64,000 nt of DNA from Sediminihaliea albiluteola (GTDB taxonomy: Bacteria > Pseudomonadota > Gammaproteobacteria > Pseudomonadales > Halieaceae), in NCBI RefSeq assembly GCF_014077625.1, contig NZ_JACFXU010000014.1:186001-250000 (forward strand), read 5' to 3'. Positions 21,981 to 32,008 of this stretch are shown in pieces. The notes below the pieces were generated by a model. It did no database searches and was not told the origin of the DNA. It saw only the letters and a program-made list of their open reading frames with translations. Every line of letters starts with the position of its first letter. Positions within the stretch are counted from its first letter, which is position 1. Position numbers and translations under genes: made by a program.

Positions 21981-22807
21981 CGCAGCACCTTGAGCTTCTC
22001 TCACCGGCTAAATTGAACCTGTTTTTACACATAACCGGTCGGCGCGCCGACGGCTATCACAATCTACAGACTCTGTTTCAACTGCTCGATTACGGGGACA
22101 CCTTAGTCTTTAAGGCCAACCACAGCGGGCAGATACGCATCAGTGGCGACACACTGGATCTAGCCCCTGAACAAAACCTCATTACCCGGGCCGCAAAATT
22201 ACTTCAACGAGATGATCTCGGAGTCGACATTGAAGTGAGCAAGCGCATTCCCACCGGCGGCGGCCTTGGCGGCGGCAGCTCCAATGCAGCTAGCACCCTA
22301 TTGGCACTTAACCATTTGTGGCACTGCGGCTACAGCAACAGCGCCCTGCAACAACTCGGCAATTCACTCGGCGCCGATGTGCCAGTCTTCGTCGCCGGAC
22401 ACAGCGCTTGGGCAGAAGGCACCGGCGAGCTACTCCAGCGAGTAGAATTGCCACAATTGTGGTATCTTGTCGTCCATCCGGGCTGCCATATCTCTACGGC
22501 AAAAATATTTTCCGAAGAGCGATTGACAAGAGACAGTCTGCCGATCACAATGGCCGCCTTTTTTCAGGGAGCATCCCGGAACGATTGTCAGGACCTAGTG
22601 ATCGCGAACTACCCCGCGGTAGCAGAAGCGATAGACTGGCTGACAAAATTCGGAGAGCCCAGATTAACCGGAACCGGCGCCTGCGTATTCGCAAGCTTCG
22701 ATTCTGAAGGAGAAGCCCTAGCGGTCCTCCAGCAGTTACCTGTACAATGGGCCGGATTCGTAGCCCGGGGAGTTAAACAATCCCCTGTACTATCGGCACT
22801 GCCCTGA
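21977..22807 (+). CDS. ispE: 4-diphosphocytidyl-2-C-methyl-D-erythritol kinase
   Basis: 276-residue GHMP kinase of the MEP isoprenoid pathway. Substrate region [23 protein letters not shown] loop [15 protein letters not shown], and C-terminal [12 protein letters not shown] are all present. GTG start overlapping the lolB stop by 4 bases. tRNA-Gln follows 14 bp downstream and could be on the same transcript. Confidence 0.97.
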   Translation: MTQHLELLSPAKLNLFLHITGRRADGYHNLQTLFQLLDYGDTLVFKANHSGQIRISGDTLDLAPEQNLITRAAKLLQRDDLGVDIEVSKRIPTGGGLGGGSSNAASTLLALNHLWHCGYSNSALQQLGNSLGADVPVFVAGHSAWAEGTGELLQRVELPQLWYLVVHPGCHISTAKIFSEERLTRDSLPITMAAFFQGASRNDCQDLVIANYPAVAEAIDWLTKFGEPRLTGTGACVFASFDSEGEALAVLQQLPVQWAGFVARGVKQSPVLSALP

Positions 22808-22821
22808 AAAGACCCATTTAT

Positions 22822-22896
22822 TGGGGTGTCGCCAAGTGGCAAGGCACCGGGTTTTGATCCCGGCATTCGCAGGTTCGAATCCTGCCACCCCAGCCA
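22822..22896 (+). tRNA. tRNA-Gln (anticodon TTG)
   Basis: 75-base cloverleaf: acceptor TGGGGTG paired with CACCCCA, D arm GCCAAGTGGC, anticodon stem CCGGG/CCCGG with loop TTTTGAT (TTG), T arm CAGGTTCGAATCCTG, and encoded 3' GCCA. Sits between ispE and prs, the usual place in pseudomonads. Confidence 0.98.
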
Positions 22897-22900
22897 TATT

Positions 22901-22940
22901 AAATAGTGCCATTCACTGGTAAGTGTCTGGCACTATTTTT
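22901..22940 (+). terminator. Rho-independent terminator after tRNA-Gln
   Basis: AAATAGTGCCA (22901-22911) pairs perfectly with TGGCACTATTT (22928-22938) and runs into five T residues ending at 22940. It begins 4 bases after the tRNA CCA end. Confidence 0.85.
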
Positions 22941-23034
22941 ATGTGCAGGATGTACTGCAGCTCACGATAGACGGGCACCAGCAACAATCAATGTGTAAAC
23001 AGCTCGACTCCACTCCGACCAGAGGTAAAACGCC

Positions 23035-23982
23035 GTGTCCTCTAAAATGATGGTCTTCACTGGAAACGCCAACCCGGAATTGGCGCGACTCGTTGCCAAC
23101 AGACTGTATCTTTCACTAGGCAAAGCCGATGTTGGCAAGTTCAGTGATGGTGAGATCGCCGTAGAACTGAACGAAAACGTACGCGGCAAAGATGTGTTCG
23201 TAGTGCAGTCTACCTGCGCACCGACTAACGACAACCTGATGGAACTGCTGGTAATGATCGACGCCTTGCGTCGTGCCTCAGCTGCTCGCATCACCGCAGT
23301 CGTGCCCTACTTTGGCTACGCGCGTCAGGATCGCCGAGTGCGCTCGGCACGGGTGCCCATCACAGCAAAAGTTGTCGCCGACATGATGGTTAGCGTTGGT
23401 GTCGACCGGGTACTTACCGTCGATTTACACGCTGAACAGATCCAGGGCTTCTTTGGCTGCCCGGTAGATAACATCTACGGCTCGCCAATACTCAACGAAG
23501 ACATTCAGCGCTGCAATTACGAAAACCTCATCGTTGTATCACCGGACATTGGTGGTGTTGTGCGAGCGCGAGCAATTGCCAAACAACTAGATGACGCCGA
23601 CTTGGCCATCATCGACAAGCGTCGCCCACAGGCCAATGAAGCCCAGGTGATGAACCTAATCGGTGAAGTAAACGGCCGAACTTGCCTGCTAGTAGATGAC
23701 ATGGTCGATACTGCCGGCACACTGTGCAAGGCTGCCGATGCACTGAAAGAGCGCGGCGCAACTAAAGTAGTGGCCTACTGTACGCACGCCGTATTGTCTG
23801 GCCGCGCATTAGATAACTTACAAAACTCTCAGCTCGATGAGCTGATAGTCACAGACACGATTCCCCTGAGTGACGCAGCAAGAGCAACTGGTAAAATTCG
23901 CCAGCTGACCATTTCGGGCCTCCTGGCAGAGTCGATTCGCCGGGTGTCCAACGAGGAATCCATCAGCGCGCTGTTCAAATAA
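23035..23982 (+). CDS. prs: Ribose-phosphate pyrophosphokinase
   Basis: 315 residues, same length as E. coli Prs. Makes PRPP from ribose-5-phosphate and ATP for nucleotide, His and Trp synthesis. Seen: [16 protein letters not shown], the catalytic lysine/arginine region, and the PRPP loop [12 protein letters not shown] (about 216-227). The start is taken as GTG 23035; ATG 23047 is an alternative that would shorten it by four residues. Confidence 0.97.
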   Translation: MSSKMMVFTGNANPELARLVANRLYLSLGKADVGKFSDGEIAVELNENVRGKDVFVVQSTCAPTNDNLMELLVMIDALRRASAARITAVVPYFGYARQDRRVRSARVPITAKVVADMMVSVGVDRVLTVDLHAEQIQGFFGCPVDNIYGSPILNEDIQRCNYENLIVVSPDIGGVVRARAIAKQLDDADLAIIDKRRPQANEAQVMNLIGEVNGRTCLLVDDMVDTAGTLCKAADALKERGATKVVAYCTHAVLSGRALDNLQNSQLDELIVTDTIPLSDAARATGKIRQLTISGLLAESIRRVSNEESISALFK

Positions 23983-24055
23983 GGACAGCGCAAACCACCA
24001 CACACCGCCGTGCCGGTCGCAAGCACAGCAGTGTCTATTCAAAGGAGTCCAGACA

Positions 24056-24730
24056 ATGTCTGACCAATTTGAGATCAACGCAGAACTGCGAGAAGACTTG
24101 GGGAAAGGTGCGAGCCGCCGCCTTCGTCGTCTCGCCAACCAGATTCCGGCCATTATTTATGGCGGAAACAAAGAGCCATTGCCCTTGAGCATCATTCGCA
24201 AGGACCTGGAGAAGCAGCTGGAAGATGAAATCTTCTACACCCAAGTACTGACGATTAACATCGGCAAAAAGAAAGAGAAAGCAATCCTCAAGGATCTGCA
24301 GCGTCACCCTGCTCGCAACGACGTGACACACGTTGACTTTATGCGCATCGAAGACGACGTTGAACTGAAGATCTTCGTACAGATTCACTTCCTCAATGAA
24401 GAGAGCTGCCCCGGCGTGAAACTCGAAGGCGGTATGGTCCAGTACCACGAGACAGAAATCGAAGTACTCTGTCTGCCGGCTGATATTCCTGACTATATCG
24501 AACTCGATATGAAAGACATGAATATAGGCGACATCGTGCACCTGTCTGAACTGAAGCTACCAGAAGGCGTGACTTCCGTTGCCTTGGCCCTGGGTGAAGA
24601 TCACGACTTGGCCATCGCTTCTGTTGTTGCCCCACGTGGCGGCAGCGACGATGAAGAAGAAGATACAGATGCACCTGAAGCCGATGAAGTACCATCAGCT
24701 CAAGACGACGAGGACGACAGCGAGAAGTAA
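24056..24730 (+). CDS. rplY: 50S ribosomal protein L25/Ctc
   Basis: 224 residues, the long (Ctc/TL5) form: N-terminal L25 domain (1-95, binds 5S rRNA) plus a C-terminal beta domain (96-190), ending in a strongly acidic tail rich in D and E (about 195-224). An AAGGAG ribosome site precedes ATG 24056. Lies between prs and pth as in many bacteria. Confidence 0.97.
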   Translation: MSDQFEINAELREDLGKGASRRLRRLANQIPAIIYGGNKEPLPLSIIRKDLEKQLEDEIFYTQVLTINIGKKKEKAILKDLQRHPARNDVTHVDFMRIEDDVELKIFVQIHFLNEESCPGVKLEGGMVQYHETEIEVLCLPADIPDYIELDMKDMNIGDIVHLSELKLPEGVTSVALALGEDHDLAIASVVAPRGGSDDEEEDTDAPEADEVPSAQDDEDDSEK

Positions 24731-24756
24731 CTTTCTCGCTGCAAGCGGCACCCGCA

Positions 24757-25347
24757 TTGACAGCAAACATCAAACTGATTGTTGGTCTTGGCAACCCCGG
24801 TAGTGAATACCGGGGCACACGCCACAATGTGGGCGCCGATTTTGTCGAGGCGCTAGCACAGCGCAGTGCTGCCAACCTACAAAGCGAAAGTAAATTCTTC
24901 GGTTTCACTGCACGCAGCTTATTCGCAGGACACGATTTACGCCTGCTCATCCCCACAACTTTTATGAACCGCAGCGGCCAAGCAGTAGCGGCCCTGGCAA
25001 GTTTTTACAAAATTACGCCCGAAGAAATCTTAGTTGCTCACGACGAGCTTGATATCCCTGCCGGACAGGCCCGCTTTAAACAGGGCGGTGGTCACGGTGG
25101 CCACAACGGCTTGCGCGATATCATTCCAGCAATTGGCAACAGCAAGAACTTTCAGCGCTTGCGGATTGGCATCGGCCACCCCGGACATGCATCAAAAGTG
25201 ACCGGCTATGTGTTGGGCAGACCCAGCAGCGACGATCGCGCGCGCATTGATGACAGCATCGATGAAGCGATTGCCGCCCTTCCCCTACTACTGGACGGCG
25301 ACCCAACTCGGGCCATGACCCGACTTCACAGTTTCAAAGCCACCTAG
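24757..25347 (+). CDS. pth: Peptidyl-tRNA hydrolase
   Basis: 196 residues. Recycles peptidyl-tRNA dropped by ribosomes. Motifs: [17 protein letters not shown] with the active-site Asn and His, [14 protein letters not shown] and [11 protein letters not shown]. The start is a TTG at 24757; no ATG or GTG gives the conserved N-terminus. 26 bp after rplY. Confidence 0.96.
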   Translation: MTANIKLIVGLGNPGSEYRGTRHNVGADFVEALAQRSAANLQSESKFFGFTARSLFAGHDLRLLIPTTFMNRSGQAVAALASFYKITPEEILVAHDELDIPAGQARFKQGGGHGGHNGLRDIIPAIGNSKNFQRLRIGIGHPGHASKVTGYVLGRPSSDDRARIDDSIDEAIAALPLLLDGDPTRAMTRLHSFKAT

Positions 25348-25392
25348 GCGCTTGCTATAGCAGCCCTAAGTCAATAATGACAGGAATTACAC

Positions 25393-26487
25393 ATGGGTAT
25401 TAAATGCGGCATCGTTGGTTTACCCAACGTTGGTAAGTCCACTCTGTTTAACGCGCTCACTAAAGCGGGCATCGATGCGGAGAACTTTCCCTTCTGCACC
25501 ATCGAGCCTAATGCCGGTACCGTTCCAGTACCCGATTTACGACAGCGCAAGATCTCCGAAATTGTAAAGCCACAGCGTGAGCTTGCCACCACCATGGAGT
25601 TTGTCGATATCGCTGGCCTAGTCGCTGGCGCCTCCAAAGGTGAAGGACTGGGCAACCAATTTTTGGCCAACATCCGCGAAACGGATGCTATTGCCCATGT
25701 GGTGCGCTGCTTCAATGACGACAACGTCATTCACGTTGCCAACCGAGTAGACCCCAAGGCAGATATCGAGATAATCAACACCGAGCTGGCGCTGGCCGAC
25801 TTGGAAAGCTGCGAAAAACAGCTCCAAAAAGTGACACGCACCGCCAAAGGCGGCGATAAAGAAGCCATTGCCATGAAGGCCCTGCTGGAAAACAAACTCC
25901 TGCCCCAGCTGAACGAAGCTCTGCCTATTCGCTCATTAAAGCTCGACGAAAATGAGCTCGCACTGGTAAAGACCCTACACTTACTCACGGTAAAACCCAC
26001 CATGTATATCGCTAACGTGGACGAGCAGGGCTTTGATGACAACCCGCTGCTGGATACGGTGCGCAGTATTGCTGAAGCAGAAGGTGCTGCCGTGGTGGCC
26101 ATTTGCAGCAAACTCGAATCAGAAATCGCTGAACTCGACGATGATGAGCGCCTCGAGTTTCTTAATGATTTAGGCATGGAAGAGCCCGGCCTAGACCGCG
26201 TGATCCGCGCTGGCTACGAGCTGTTGAATTTACAGACCTACTTCACCGCCGGAGTCAAAGAAGTGCGCGCTTGGACCGTTAAAGTCGGCGCCACTGCGCC
26301 AGAAGCCGCTGGCGTTATCCACACCGACTTCCAAAAGGGTTTTATTCGTGCGGAAGTCATCAGCTATGAAGACTTTATTACTTACAATGGTGAGCAAGGT
26401 GCTAAAGATGCTGGCCGCTGGCGCCTAGAAGGCAAAGACTACGTGGTTCAGGATGGCGACATCATCCACTTCCGCTTTAACGTCTAA
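25393..26487 (+). CDS. ychF: Redox-regulated ATPase YchF
   Basis: 364 residues, Obg-related P-loop protein that prefers ATP. Walker [10 protein letters not shown] (8-16), G2-G3 region [16 protein letters not shown], and a C-terminal TGS domain with ARTWT-like [23 protein letters not shown]. Modulates stress responses and ribosome work. Follows pth as in E. coli and Pseudomonas; ended by a hairpin. Confidence 0.97.
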   Translation: MGIKCGIVGLPNVGKSTLFNALTKAGIDAENFPFCTIEPNAGTVPVPDLRQRKISEIVKPQRELATTMEFVDIAGLVAGASKGEGLGNQFLANIRETDAIAHVVRCFNDDNVIHVANRVDPKADIEIINTELALADLESCEKQLQKVTRTAKGGDKEAIAMKALLENKLLPQLNEALPIRSLKLDENELALVKTLHLLTVKPTMYIANVDEQGFDDNPLLDTVRSIAEAEGAAVVAICSKLESEIAELDDDERLEFLNDLGMEEPGLDRVIRAGYELLNLQTYFTAGVKEVRAWTVKVGATAPEAAGVIHTDFQKGFIRAEVISYEDFITYNGEQGAKDAGRWRLEGKDYVVQDGDIIHFRFNV

Positions 26488-26491
26488 ATGA

Positions 26492-26515
26492 TATGGGAGC
26501 CCTCAGGCTCCCATA
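26492..26515 (+). terminator. Hairpin after ychF
   Basis: ATGGGAGCC (26493-26501), loop CTCA, GGCTCCCAT (26506-26514): a perfect 9-bp stem four bases after the ychF stop. It lacks a strong T run, so it may be a weak or bidirectional terminator or an RNA-end stabiliser. Confidence 0.6.
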
Positions 26516-26636
26516 ATTAAGCGCTTAGTTCTTTTTTATTCGGGCCAGCTCTAGCTGGCCCTGTTGTTTTCAAGTCCTAGCGTTACTTATCGCTATATCG
26601 AGCTCGCGCAGAGGCGATCAACTGCCTAACCTGCCC

Positions 26637-27632
26637 TTAGAGCCCAGCTTCTTGGCTTGTGCTTGGAGCAGTAACTTCTGCCTGTTTTTTGCCACTTACC
26701 CAAGTATTTGCTTTCGTTTTCAGCTCACCAAATTTACTAGAGACCGAATCCAGCTTTTGCTCCCACTCTGGATCAGGCTGCTGGCCCTCAGTCACCTTAA
26801 AGAACACCTGCATAAGAGCCGTCATCGCAAATGGCTCGATCACAGCCTGCTTAACGCCCCAGGCAAAAACCACCGCGATAGCAAAAGTAACTGGTCCAGC
26901 AGTACCTGGAAACAGCGCCACCAAGGCCGTAACTGGCGCCAAAATTAGCAAAAACACTGCGAATGTTAAGCCCCATATAATAAAGGCTAAGAACAGCGCA
27001 TTCTTGAAGAAGCTCTTGTAGTTCTGCGCATAGAGCACCAGCGCGCTGCGACTCGAAGCCCAAGGGTTATCCGAGCGAGTACGGATGTTGTAGGCCAAAA
27101 TCACCTCATCCAAATAGGTCAGTGACAAGCGGATAATCGTATTGAGGAACTTAACTAAGCCCTCGATACCAGGGATTGGAATAATTGTCGCCAAGGTAAA
27201 GAAGGCCCTGTTAAAGGCTTTGAGTATGCCCTTAATCAGCTGATCAATACCAAATAGCACCGAAGACTCAGCAAAGCGCTCCTTAACAACGGCTTGTGCG
27301 TGGGCAATCTGCCCGCGCCCTCCTGGAATCTCGCCACCTTCCATGACCTCTACTAGCACCGCAATATGGCCAGCCTTGACCATATACAGCAAGTACTCTC
27401 GCAGGAAGTACATAATAGCGCCGGCGATACCAAAACCTGCCAGACCACCATAGGCCCCACCAGTAGCTGCATCCCCAAAGACGAACCCCGCACCGTAGCC
27501 CACACCGGCACCGATGCCAGTGACCAAGACATAGCCCAAAGTGATGCCAAAATAGATTAAAAACCTAAAGACTAAAAACGGCGCGGTGCGCCGCAACAAA
27601 CCGATAGTGGTGCCCACTCCAAAGTCTTTCAT
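26637..27632 (-). CDS. Uncharacterised multi-pass membrane protein
   Basis: 331 residues, family not recognised. The ATG at 27632 is preferred: it has GGAGATAAT just upstream, which itself contains the earlier in-frame ATG at 27644. At least five hydrophobic helices are evident: about 20-45, 60-85 (glycine-rich, GAGVGYGAGFVFGDAATGGAYGG), 150-170, 210-235 and 240-265. The C-terminal 50 residues are hydrophilic and charged. The glycine-rich hairpin recalls Gly-zipper segments, and the rest has the look of large permease-like domains of unknown function. Single gene; no partner nearby suggests a role. Confidence 0.7.
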   Translation of the reverse strand: MKDFGVGTTIGLLRRTAPFLVFRFLIYFGITLGYVLVTGIGAGVGYGAGFVFGDAATGGAYGGLAGFGIAGAIMYFLREYLLYMVKAGHIAVLVEVMEGGEIPGGRGQIAHAQAVVKERFAESSVLFGIDQLIKGILKAFNRAFFTLATIIPIPGIEGLVKFLNTIIRLSLTYLDEVILAYNIRTRSDNPWASSRSALVLYAQNYKSFFKNALFLAFIIWGLTFAVFLLILAPVTALVALFPGTAGPVTFAIAVVFAWGVKQAVIEPFAMTALMQVFFKVTEGQQPDPEWEQKLDSVSSKFGELKTKANTWVSGKKQAEVTAPSTSQEAGL

Positions 27633-27844
27633 TATTATCTCCATCAGTTAAATGAACTTGATTGACTCATTCTACCTGCTGCCTAAAGCTTTGGAAGTGG
27701 CTGCAAAGCCCCACAAGGCAAAGGCAGTACAACAAAAGGCGCCGTTTGGCATTATTAAACAAAGTGCCTTGGCACATTCTGTTCCGCCTCAGTGAGCACT
27801 TAAAGCCGCCACCTCAGCTTCTTAGATTAGAATGCGCAAAGGGC

Positions 27845-27873
27845 TTGACTTGCCCCCAGAAAGTAGGGAAAAT
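27845..27873 (+). promoter_or_regulatory. Sigma-70 promoter of tRNA-Met
   Basis: -35 TTGACT (27845-27850), 17-bp spacer, -10 GAAAAT (27868-27873), followed by GCGCGCC, a GC-rich discriminator of the kind found at stringently controlled stable-RNA promoters. Transcription would begin near 27880, about 36 nt before the tRNA. Confidence 0.65.
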
Positions 27874-27915
27874 GCGCGCCTCTTCGGGACAGCAGTCCCT
27901 AGTTGACGTGTTCAT

Positions 27916-27992
27916 GGCTACGTAGCTCAGCTGGTTAGAGCACAGCATTCATAATGCTGGGGTCGGTGGTTCAAGTCCACCCGTAGCTACCA
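27916..27992 (+). tRNA. tRNA-Met, elongator type (anticodon CAT)
   Basis: 77-base cloverleaf starting GGCTACGTAGCTCAG, anticodon loop TTCATAA with CAT, T arm GGTGGTTCAAGTCCACC and encoded CCA. It matches E. coli metT/elongator tRNA-Met closely. The first acceptor pair is G-T instead of G-C. A paired 1-72 and this body exclude initiator tRNA; tRNA-Ile2 (lysidine) is unlikely by similarity. Confidence 0.95.
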
Positions 27993-28011
27993 TCCTTCAT
28001 CTGCTGCACCC

Positions 28012-30393
28012 CTAATTACCGCTAAGTATATCCTGGAATCCACAGGGGTAATGGAGCCCATATCCCTGCACATAATCCACCCCCATTTCTTTAAGCAAGG
28101 CCAGTGTTTCGTCATTTTCGACAAATTCGGCAATGGTTTTTTTCCCAAGCGTCCTGCCAATGTCATTGATTGCTCGAACCATCGCTAGGTCTGTTTTATC
28201 AGCCACTATATCCCGCACGAAAACCCCGTCTATTTTTAAATAATCTACCGGTAGACGACGGAGGTAGCTAAAAGATGATAGACCTGTGCCGAAGTCATCC
28301 AGCGCAAAACTACATTCAGAGGCTCTCAGGCGTGTCATGAACTCCTGAGCATCAGCAAGGTTGTGCATAGTAGCGGTTTCGGTCAGCTCAAAGCAGATTT
28401 TGTGGCCAGGAATACCGTAATGCTGCAGCCGCTCGACCACAAAGTCAGCGAACCCTGGTTGATCGAAGGAGCGACCAGAGAGATTAATATGGCAAGCATC
28501 CAGGGTGTTCAGATGGTTTTTATGTAGTAGCAGTTGGCGAAACACTTCTTCGATCACCCAGCGGTCGATCTTGGGCGCGATACCAAAGCGCTCTGCGGCG
28601 GGTAGAAAAGCACCGGGGGGGACCGTCTGACCCTCCTCATCCCTCAGTCGGACCAAAACCTCATATCTCAAGCCGCGGCCTTTTGTAAGCGAGGGTACGA
28701 TTAACTGAGCATCGAGATAGAAGCGGTTTTGTTGCAGGGCCTCCTGAATGCGGTTTACCCACTCCATTTCAATACGGTATTCATGTATCTGCCAATCATC
28801 AGCAACAGACAAGTAAGCTTGATTGCGCCCCTTGTGCTTGGCCACATAGCAAGCTATATCAACTGCACGCATCAGAGCACTGACATCTGAGCTTTCCGCC
28901 GTTATCGGCACAACACCAATGCTACCACCCACATTGTGGCTTCGACCCTCCCAGATGAAGGTCATGTCTTCTAATGCGGCGCGCAACTTTTCAACGATGT
29001 CCGCTGCCACATCCGTCGAGAGGTTACGCAGAATAATGCCAAATTCGTCACCACCAAGACGGGCGAGCACATCGCTTTTGCGCAATGACAGTCGAGCAAT
29101 CGCCGCGACTTGCCGCAACAGTTCATCTCCGGCCAAGTGGCCGGATGTATCGTTAACAACCTTAAACTGATCCAGATCAATAAAGCACAAGGCGTGACTA
29201 CTGTGTTCACTCTGTGCCTCACTCAGCACCTCTTCCAGGTGACGCTCGAATGCCCGCCGATTCAGCAGCCCCGTCAGTTCATCGTGATTTGCCTGATAAC
29301 TCAGCTCCTTTGACATACGATAGGATTCAGAAATATCTTCCAGCACAACGATATAATGGGTGCTGTGGTCCTTTTGAGAATAGCCCAGGGATACAGTAAC
29401 CCTCGCCCAGAGCGCTTCACCACTGGCATTCATCAAACGCTGCTGAAAGGTGTGACTGTTAGCAGTGCCCGCCACTACAGCTTGTTGCTCTAATCGTCCC
29501 GACTGCTTATCTTCAGGGAACAGTAGGTCTTTATAATGCATAGCGAGCAGCTGAGGTTTTGAATAGCCCAGTATCATGCACAGAGCATCATTTACATCCA
29601 GAGCATAACCCTGACTATTGACCTTGGCGATGCCAACAGCAGCCTGTTCGAAAATCGCACGGAAGTTCTGAGCAGTGCGCCACGCAGATCGTGTCATGCG
29701 CACACTGATACTCCAGGCTGCGAATGCCAGGAGCAGCAGGACAGCTGCACTGACAATAGACAGAACGCTCGTTGTCCACCTAGATACACTCCCAATGGCC
29801 TTGCGAAAGCGCAAGGAATTCATTTCCAGATTATTGCTTGCGGTGCTCAGTTGTTGCCGCAGCATTAGCATTGTCTGTCGATCTGGCCTCGCTGCTGACC
29901 ACTCCCTTTCCAGGGCATCCCCTATTTCACTGAGTTTAAACAAATCTTGATCAGTATCTCTCCAAGCGACAACAGCCCGTTGAAAACCTTGAACGCCGGA
30001 TAAATGCCGAAACAGCCAGATCATGCCGTCTAGGCCATCGGGATGATTACGACCCGCAATCATCGCTGCTTTAACTTTATCTACATCCAGAGATTCCGCC
30101 TCCATTAATTCACGTGCCCGCTGTTGAGAGAGCGGAACAGCAAGCCAGTTTCTAGCCTGCTCTAAATCCAGAGGGTCACCAGAGTGAGCATAGCGTTCAA
30201 AATAGATGACTGCGGACAATTGTGCTCTAGACCAAATGCTCTCGCCTAAAGCGTAGGCAGTACCAGCAGATTGCAGCTGAACAATGGCAACGGCAAAGAT
30301 CATAGCGGCCAGAATCAGAGAAAAAAGGCCAGTGACCATAGCTGCTATTTTTAGTCGAGGTGTCAGCCGGTACCAACCATCGTTTGTCGACAT
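28012..30393 (-). CDS. Membrane PAS-GGDEF-EAL cyclic-di-GMP protein
   Basis: 793 residues. Two membrane helices (about 17-40 and 207-230) bracket a periplasmic sensor region with no motif I recognise. A PAS domain (about 245-355) leads to a GGDEF domain (368-527) with intact GGDEF at 447-451 and an inhibitory-site RxxD (RKSD, 438-441), so diguanylate cyclase activity with product feedback is expected. The EAL domain (545-793) carries EVL at 578-580 in place of EAL, but keeps FELTET, DDFGTGLSS and KIDGVFV, so phosphodiesterase activity is plausible. Net activity cannot be read from sequence. Encoded alone, downstream of and opposite to tRNA-Met. Confidence 0.92.
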   Translation of the reverse strand: MSTNDGWYRLTPRLKIAAMVTGLFSLILAAMIFAVAIVQLQSAGTAYALGESIWSRAQLSAVIYFERYAHSGDPLDLEQARNWLAVPLSQQRARELMEAESLDVDKVKAAMIAGRNHPDGLDGMIWLFRHLSGVQGFQRAVVAWRDTDQDLFKLSEIGDALEREWSAARPDRQTMLMLRQQLSTASNNLEMNSLRFRKAIGSVSRWTTSVLSIVSAAVLLLLAFAAWSISVRMTRSAWRTAQNFRAIFEQAAVGIAKVNSQGYALDVNDALCMILGYSKPQLLAMHYKDLLFPEDKQSGRLEQQAVVAGTANSHTFQQRLMNASGEALWARVTVSLGYSQKDHSTHYIVVLEDISESYRMSKELSYQANHDELTGLLNRRAFERHLEEVLSEAQSEHSSHALCFIDLDQFKVVNDTSGHLAGDELLRQVAAIARLSLRKSDVLARLGGDEFGIILRNLSTDVAADIVEKLRAALEDMTFIWEGRSHNVGGSIGVVPITAESSDVSALMRAVDIACYVAKHKGRNQAYLSVADDWQIHEYRIEMEWVNRIQEALQQNRFYLDAQLIVPSLTKGRGLRYEVLVRLRDEEGQTVPPGAFLPAAERFGIAPKIDRWVIEEVFRQLLLHKNHLNTLDACHINLSGRSFDQPGFADFVVERLQHYGIPGHKICFELTETATMHNLADAQEFMTRLRASECSFALDDFGTGLSSFSYLRRLPVDYLKIDGVFVRDIVADKTDLAMVRAINDIGRTLGKKTIAEFVENDETLALLKEMGVDYVQGYGLHYPCGFQDILSGN

Positions 30394-30665
30394 TTTAGCT
30401 CCCTAAGCCCGCTTGCGAAGCGCCAGATTTACCCATAGGAAAAATCAGGTAAGGCAAGGCACCACAATAGAAGCATAGACAAAACATTAAGAACAGGGCG
30501 AAGTTAGTAGCGCGCAATCACCATACTGCTTCAGTGCTTGTCGGCATAGAAAAACAGCTGCCAGAGCCAACTGGCTGAAGCTTCAAGTATCCAGCGCAGT
30601 AGCACCTGAGCGCTCTACCCCCGAAGCAAGGGCCAGAGTGAGAGACCTGAACTGGACACGGTCCC

Positions 30666-30803
30666 TTAATAGAACGATTGCTTACCCAGCGCATCCCTCT
30701 GAGCGACTTCATCCGCGGCTTCGAGCTGCTGATCTTCAAGCGCTGGTGAATTCTCTGTCTTATCTATGAAGGCGGCTGCCTTGGGGGTATGCTGACAGGG
30801 CAA
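30666..30803 (-). CDS. Candidate 45-residue small protein
   Basis: A short open frame from TTG 30803 to TAA 30666, bounded upstream by an in-frame TGA four codons earlier. The product is hydrophilic and likely helical, ending ADEVAQRDALGKQSFY, and its codon choice looks like the neighbouring genes. Ribosome site is weak (GATGAG). Divergent from the TIGR02647-like gene. I do not recognise it. The rest of the 490-bp gap 30394-30883 shows no tRNA, clear promoter or longer frame. Confidence 0.3.
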   Translation of the reverse strand: MPCQHTPKAAAFIDKTENSPALEDQQLEAADEVAQRDALGKQSFY

Positions 30804-30883
30804 AGAAACTCATCAATGTCCAGGGGCCTTGGCACTAAAAATAGCCGCACCCAGGGGCAGTCACTACTAGTGAGGACAGCAGC

Positions 30884-31120
30884 TTGTCATTTACAGCGCA
30901 AACAATAGATCAACTCAACCTGCTGTTGCAGTTCGACAGCAGCAGTCTGGACCGCGGCCTTAAAGTCCATTCCAACACCCGCAGAGAGCTTATCGAGGCC
31001 TGCCTAGTTTTGTTCGAGAAAGGGCTTGTGAGCCAGAGTGACGGCGGATACCTCACTAATGCAGGAGTGGAAGCCAGGGCCCATGCACAGGCTCTAGCGG
31101 GGCTATTACGTGGCGACTAA
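30884..31120 (+). CDS. TIGR02647-family small protein
   Basis: 78 residues from a TTG start (TTG TCA TTT ACA), giving MSFTAQTIDQLNLLL. The body (GLKVHSNTRRELIEAC, LFEKGLVSQSDGGYLTNAGVEARAHAQAL) resembles the TIGR02647 family of gammaproteobacteria, which has a winged-helix-like layout; a DNA-binding role has been suggested for the family but not shown. A GAGGACAGCAGC sequence lies upstream as a modest ribosome site. Confidence 0.75.
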   Translation: MSFTAQTIDQLNLLLQFDSSSLDRGLKVHSNTRRELIEACLVLFEKGLVSQSDGGYLTNAGVEARAHAQALAGLLRGD

Positions 31121-31339
31121 AACCACTAAACAGTACTAACAGCAACGATGCAGGCTCGGTGTTGCAAGCCCAGCATGCAAAGTAGCAACCCATAAGTCGA
31201 CAGCGCTGGAACTGTCTCAGATGGCTCTGCCGGCGGCAAAGCTAAAAACCTCTTATATCAACTTTTTCTTTAGCTTAAAGCGCTCTGATTGGGCACACTG
31301 TCGCAACTGAGGATACAGCGCAGTAGCGCTGCAAACGAA

Positions 31340-31687
31340 ATGAAAAAAACTGACAAAAAAATAGATAAGGCACTAATTAAGGTGCTGACCGAGGTCTGCG
31401 AAATAGCACAGCAGCAACATCCTGGCTTCGAATGGCTGACCCATTTCGCGGACTACCGAAACTTCCCCCACTCTTTGTCGATTGTCTGCATTTACAATAC
31501 TAATGAGCAGCTGATAACAACAAATGTCGATGAAGTGATTACTCTGATCAATGACAAACTGTTATCCATCAGCATAAAACTGACAGATCTGCGTAGACAT
31601 GTCCGTTTTGATAGTGAAGAAAACTGTCGCAATGAGAATGACGGCAACTGGAATGAACGGTTTAGAAGAACAGCTGTTCTGCACTGA
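31340..31687 (+). CDS. Conserved protein of unknown function
   Basis: 115 residues starting MKKTDKKIDKALIKVLTEVC. The first 60 residues (EVCEIAQQQHPGFEWLTHFADY, FPHSLSIVCIYNT) resemble short proteins often labelled Fis-family regulators in marine gammaproteobacterial genomes; I see no convincing Fis helix-turn-helix and do not adopt that label. The start was chosen because upstream codons to 31289 look non-coding. Stands alone, followed by about 250 bp of AT-rich DNA with no gene before the insertion sequence. Confidence 0.55.
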   Translation: MKKTDKKIDKALIKVLTEVCEIAQQQHPGFEWLTHFADYRNFPHSLSIVCIYNTNEQLITTNVDEVITLINDKLLSISIKLTDLRRHVRFDSEENCRNENDGNWNERFRRTAVLH

Positions 31688-31944
31688 ACTCACCCGGCAA
31701 TACCAGTCACTATATTATCAATGCGTATACCATTGATTATTATAAATATATTGACAGAATCTCGTGCCCTCCTCTGGACGAATATGATGTCCAAGGAGCT
31801 TGAAGCATAACGATTGTATCCTACTAACTTTGGTTACCCCCGTTTAAACTAATGATAACAAAGGGCTTTCAACCAACGCTCTCACATTATTTTTTTACAT
31901 ACTGAGCCCGAGTATTTTTTAGACCGATCTATATACTTAATGAC

Positions 31945-31957
31945 ATGGACTCTCCCC
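31945..31957 (+). repeat. Left subterminal inverted repeat of the IS
   Basis: ATGGACTCTCCCC, the exact reverse complement of 33248-33260. The match stops at both sides, so it is 13 bp. Confidence 0.9.
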
Positions 31958-32008
31958 TCCTATCGACTATACCTCTAGTTGTGTTTATCGAAAAAAGAGG
32001 ACAGGGCT

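Noticed and set aside
31860-31944. Left half of an attC site upstream of the IS
   Set aside because: I found no RYYYAAC box with matching stem in the AT-rich left flank, so the relic integron idea rests on the right side only.
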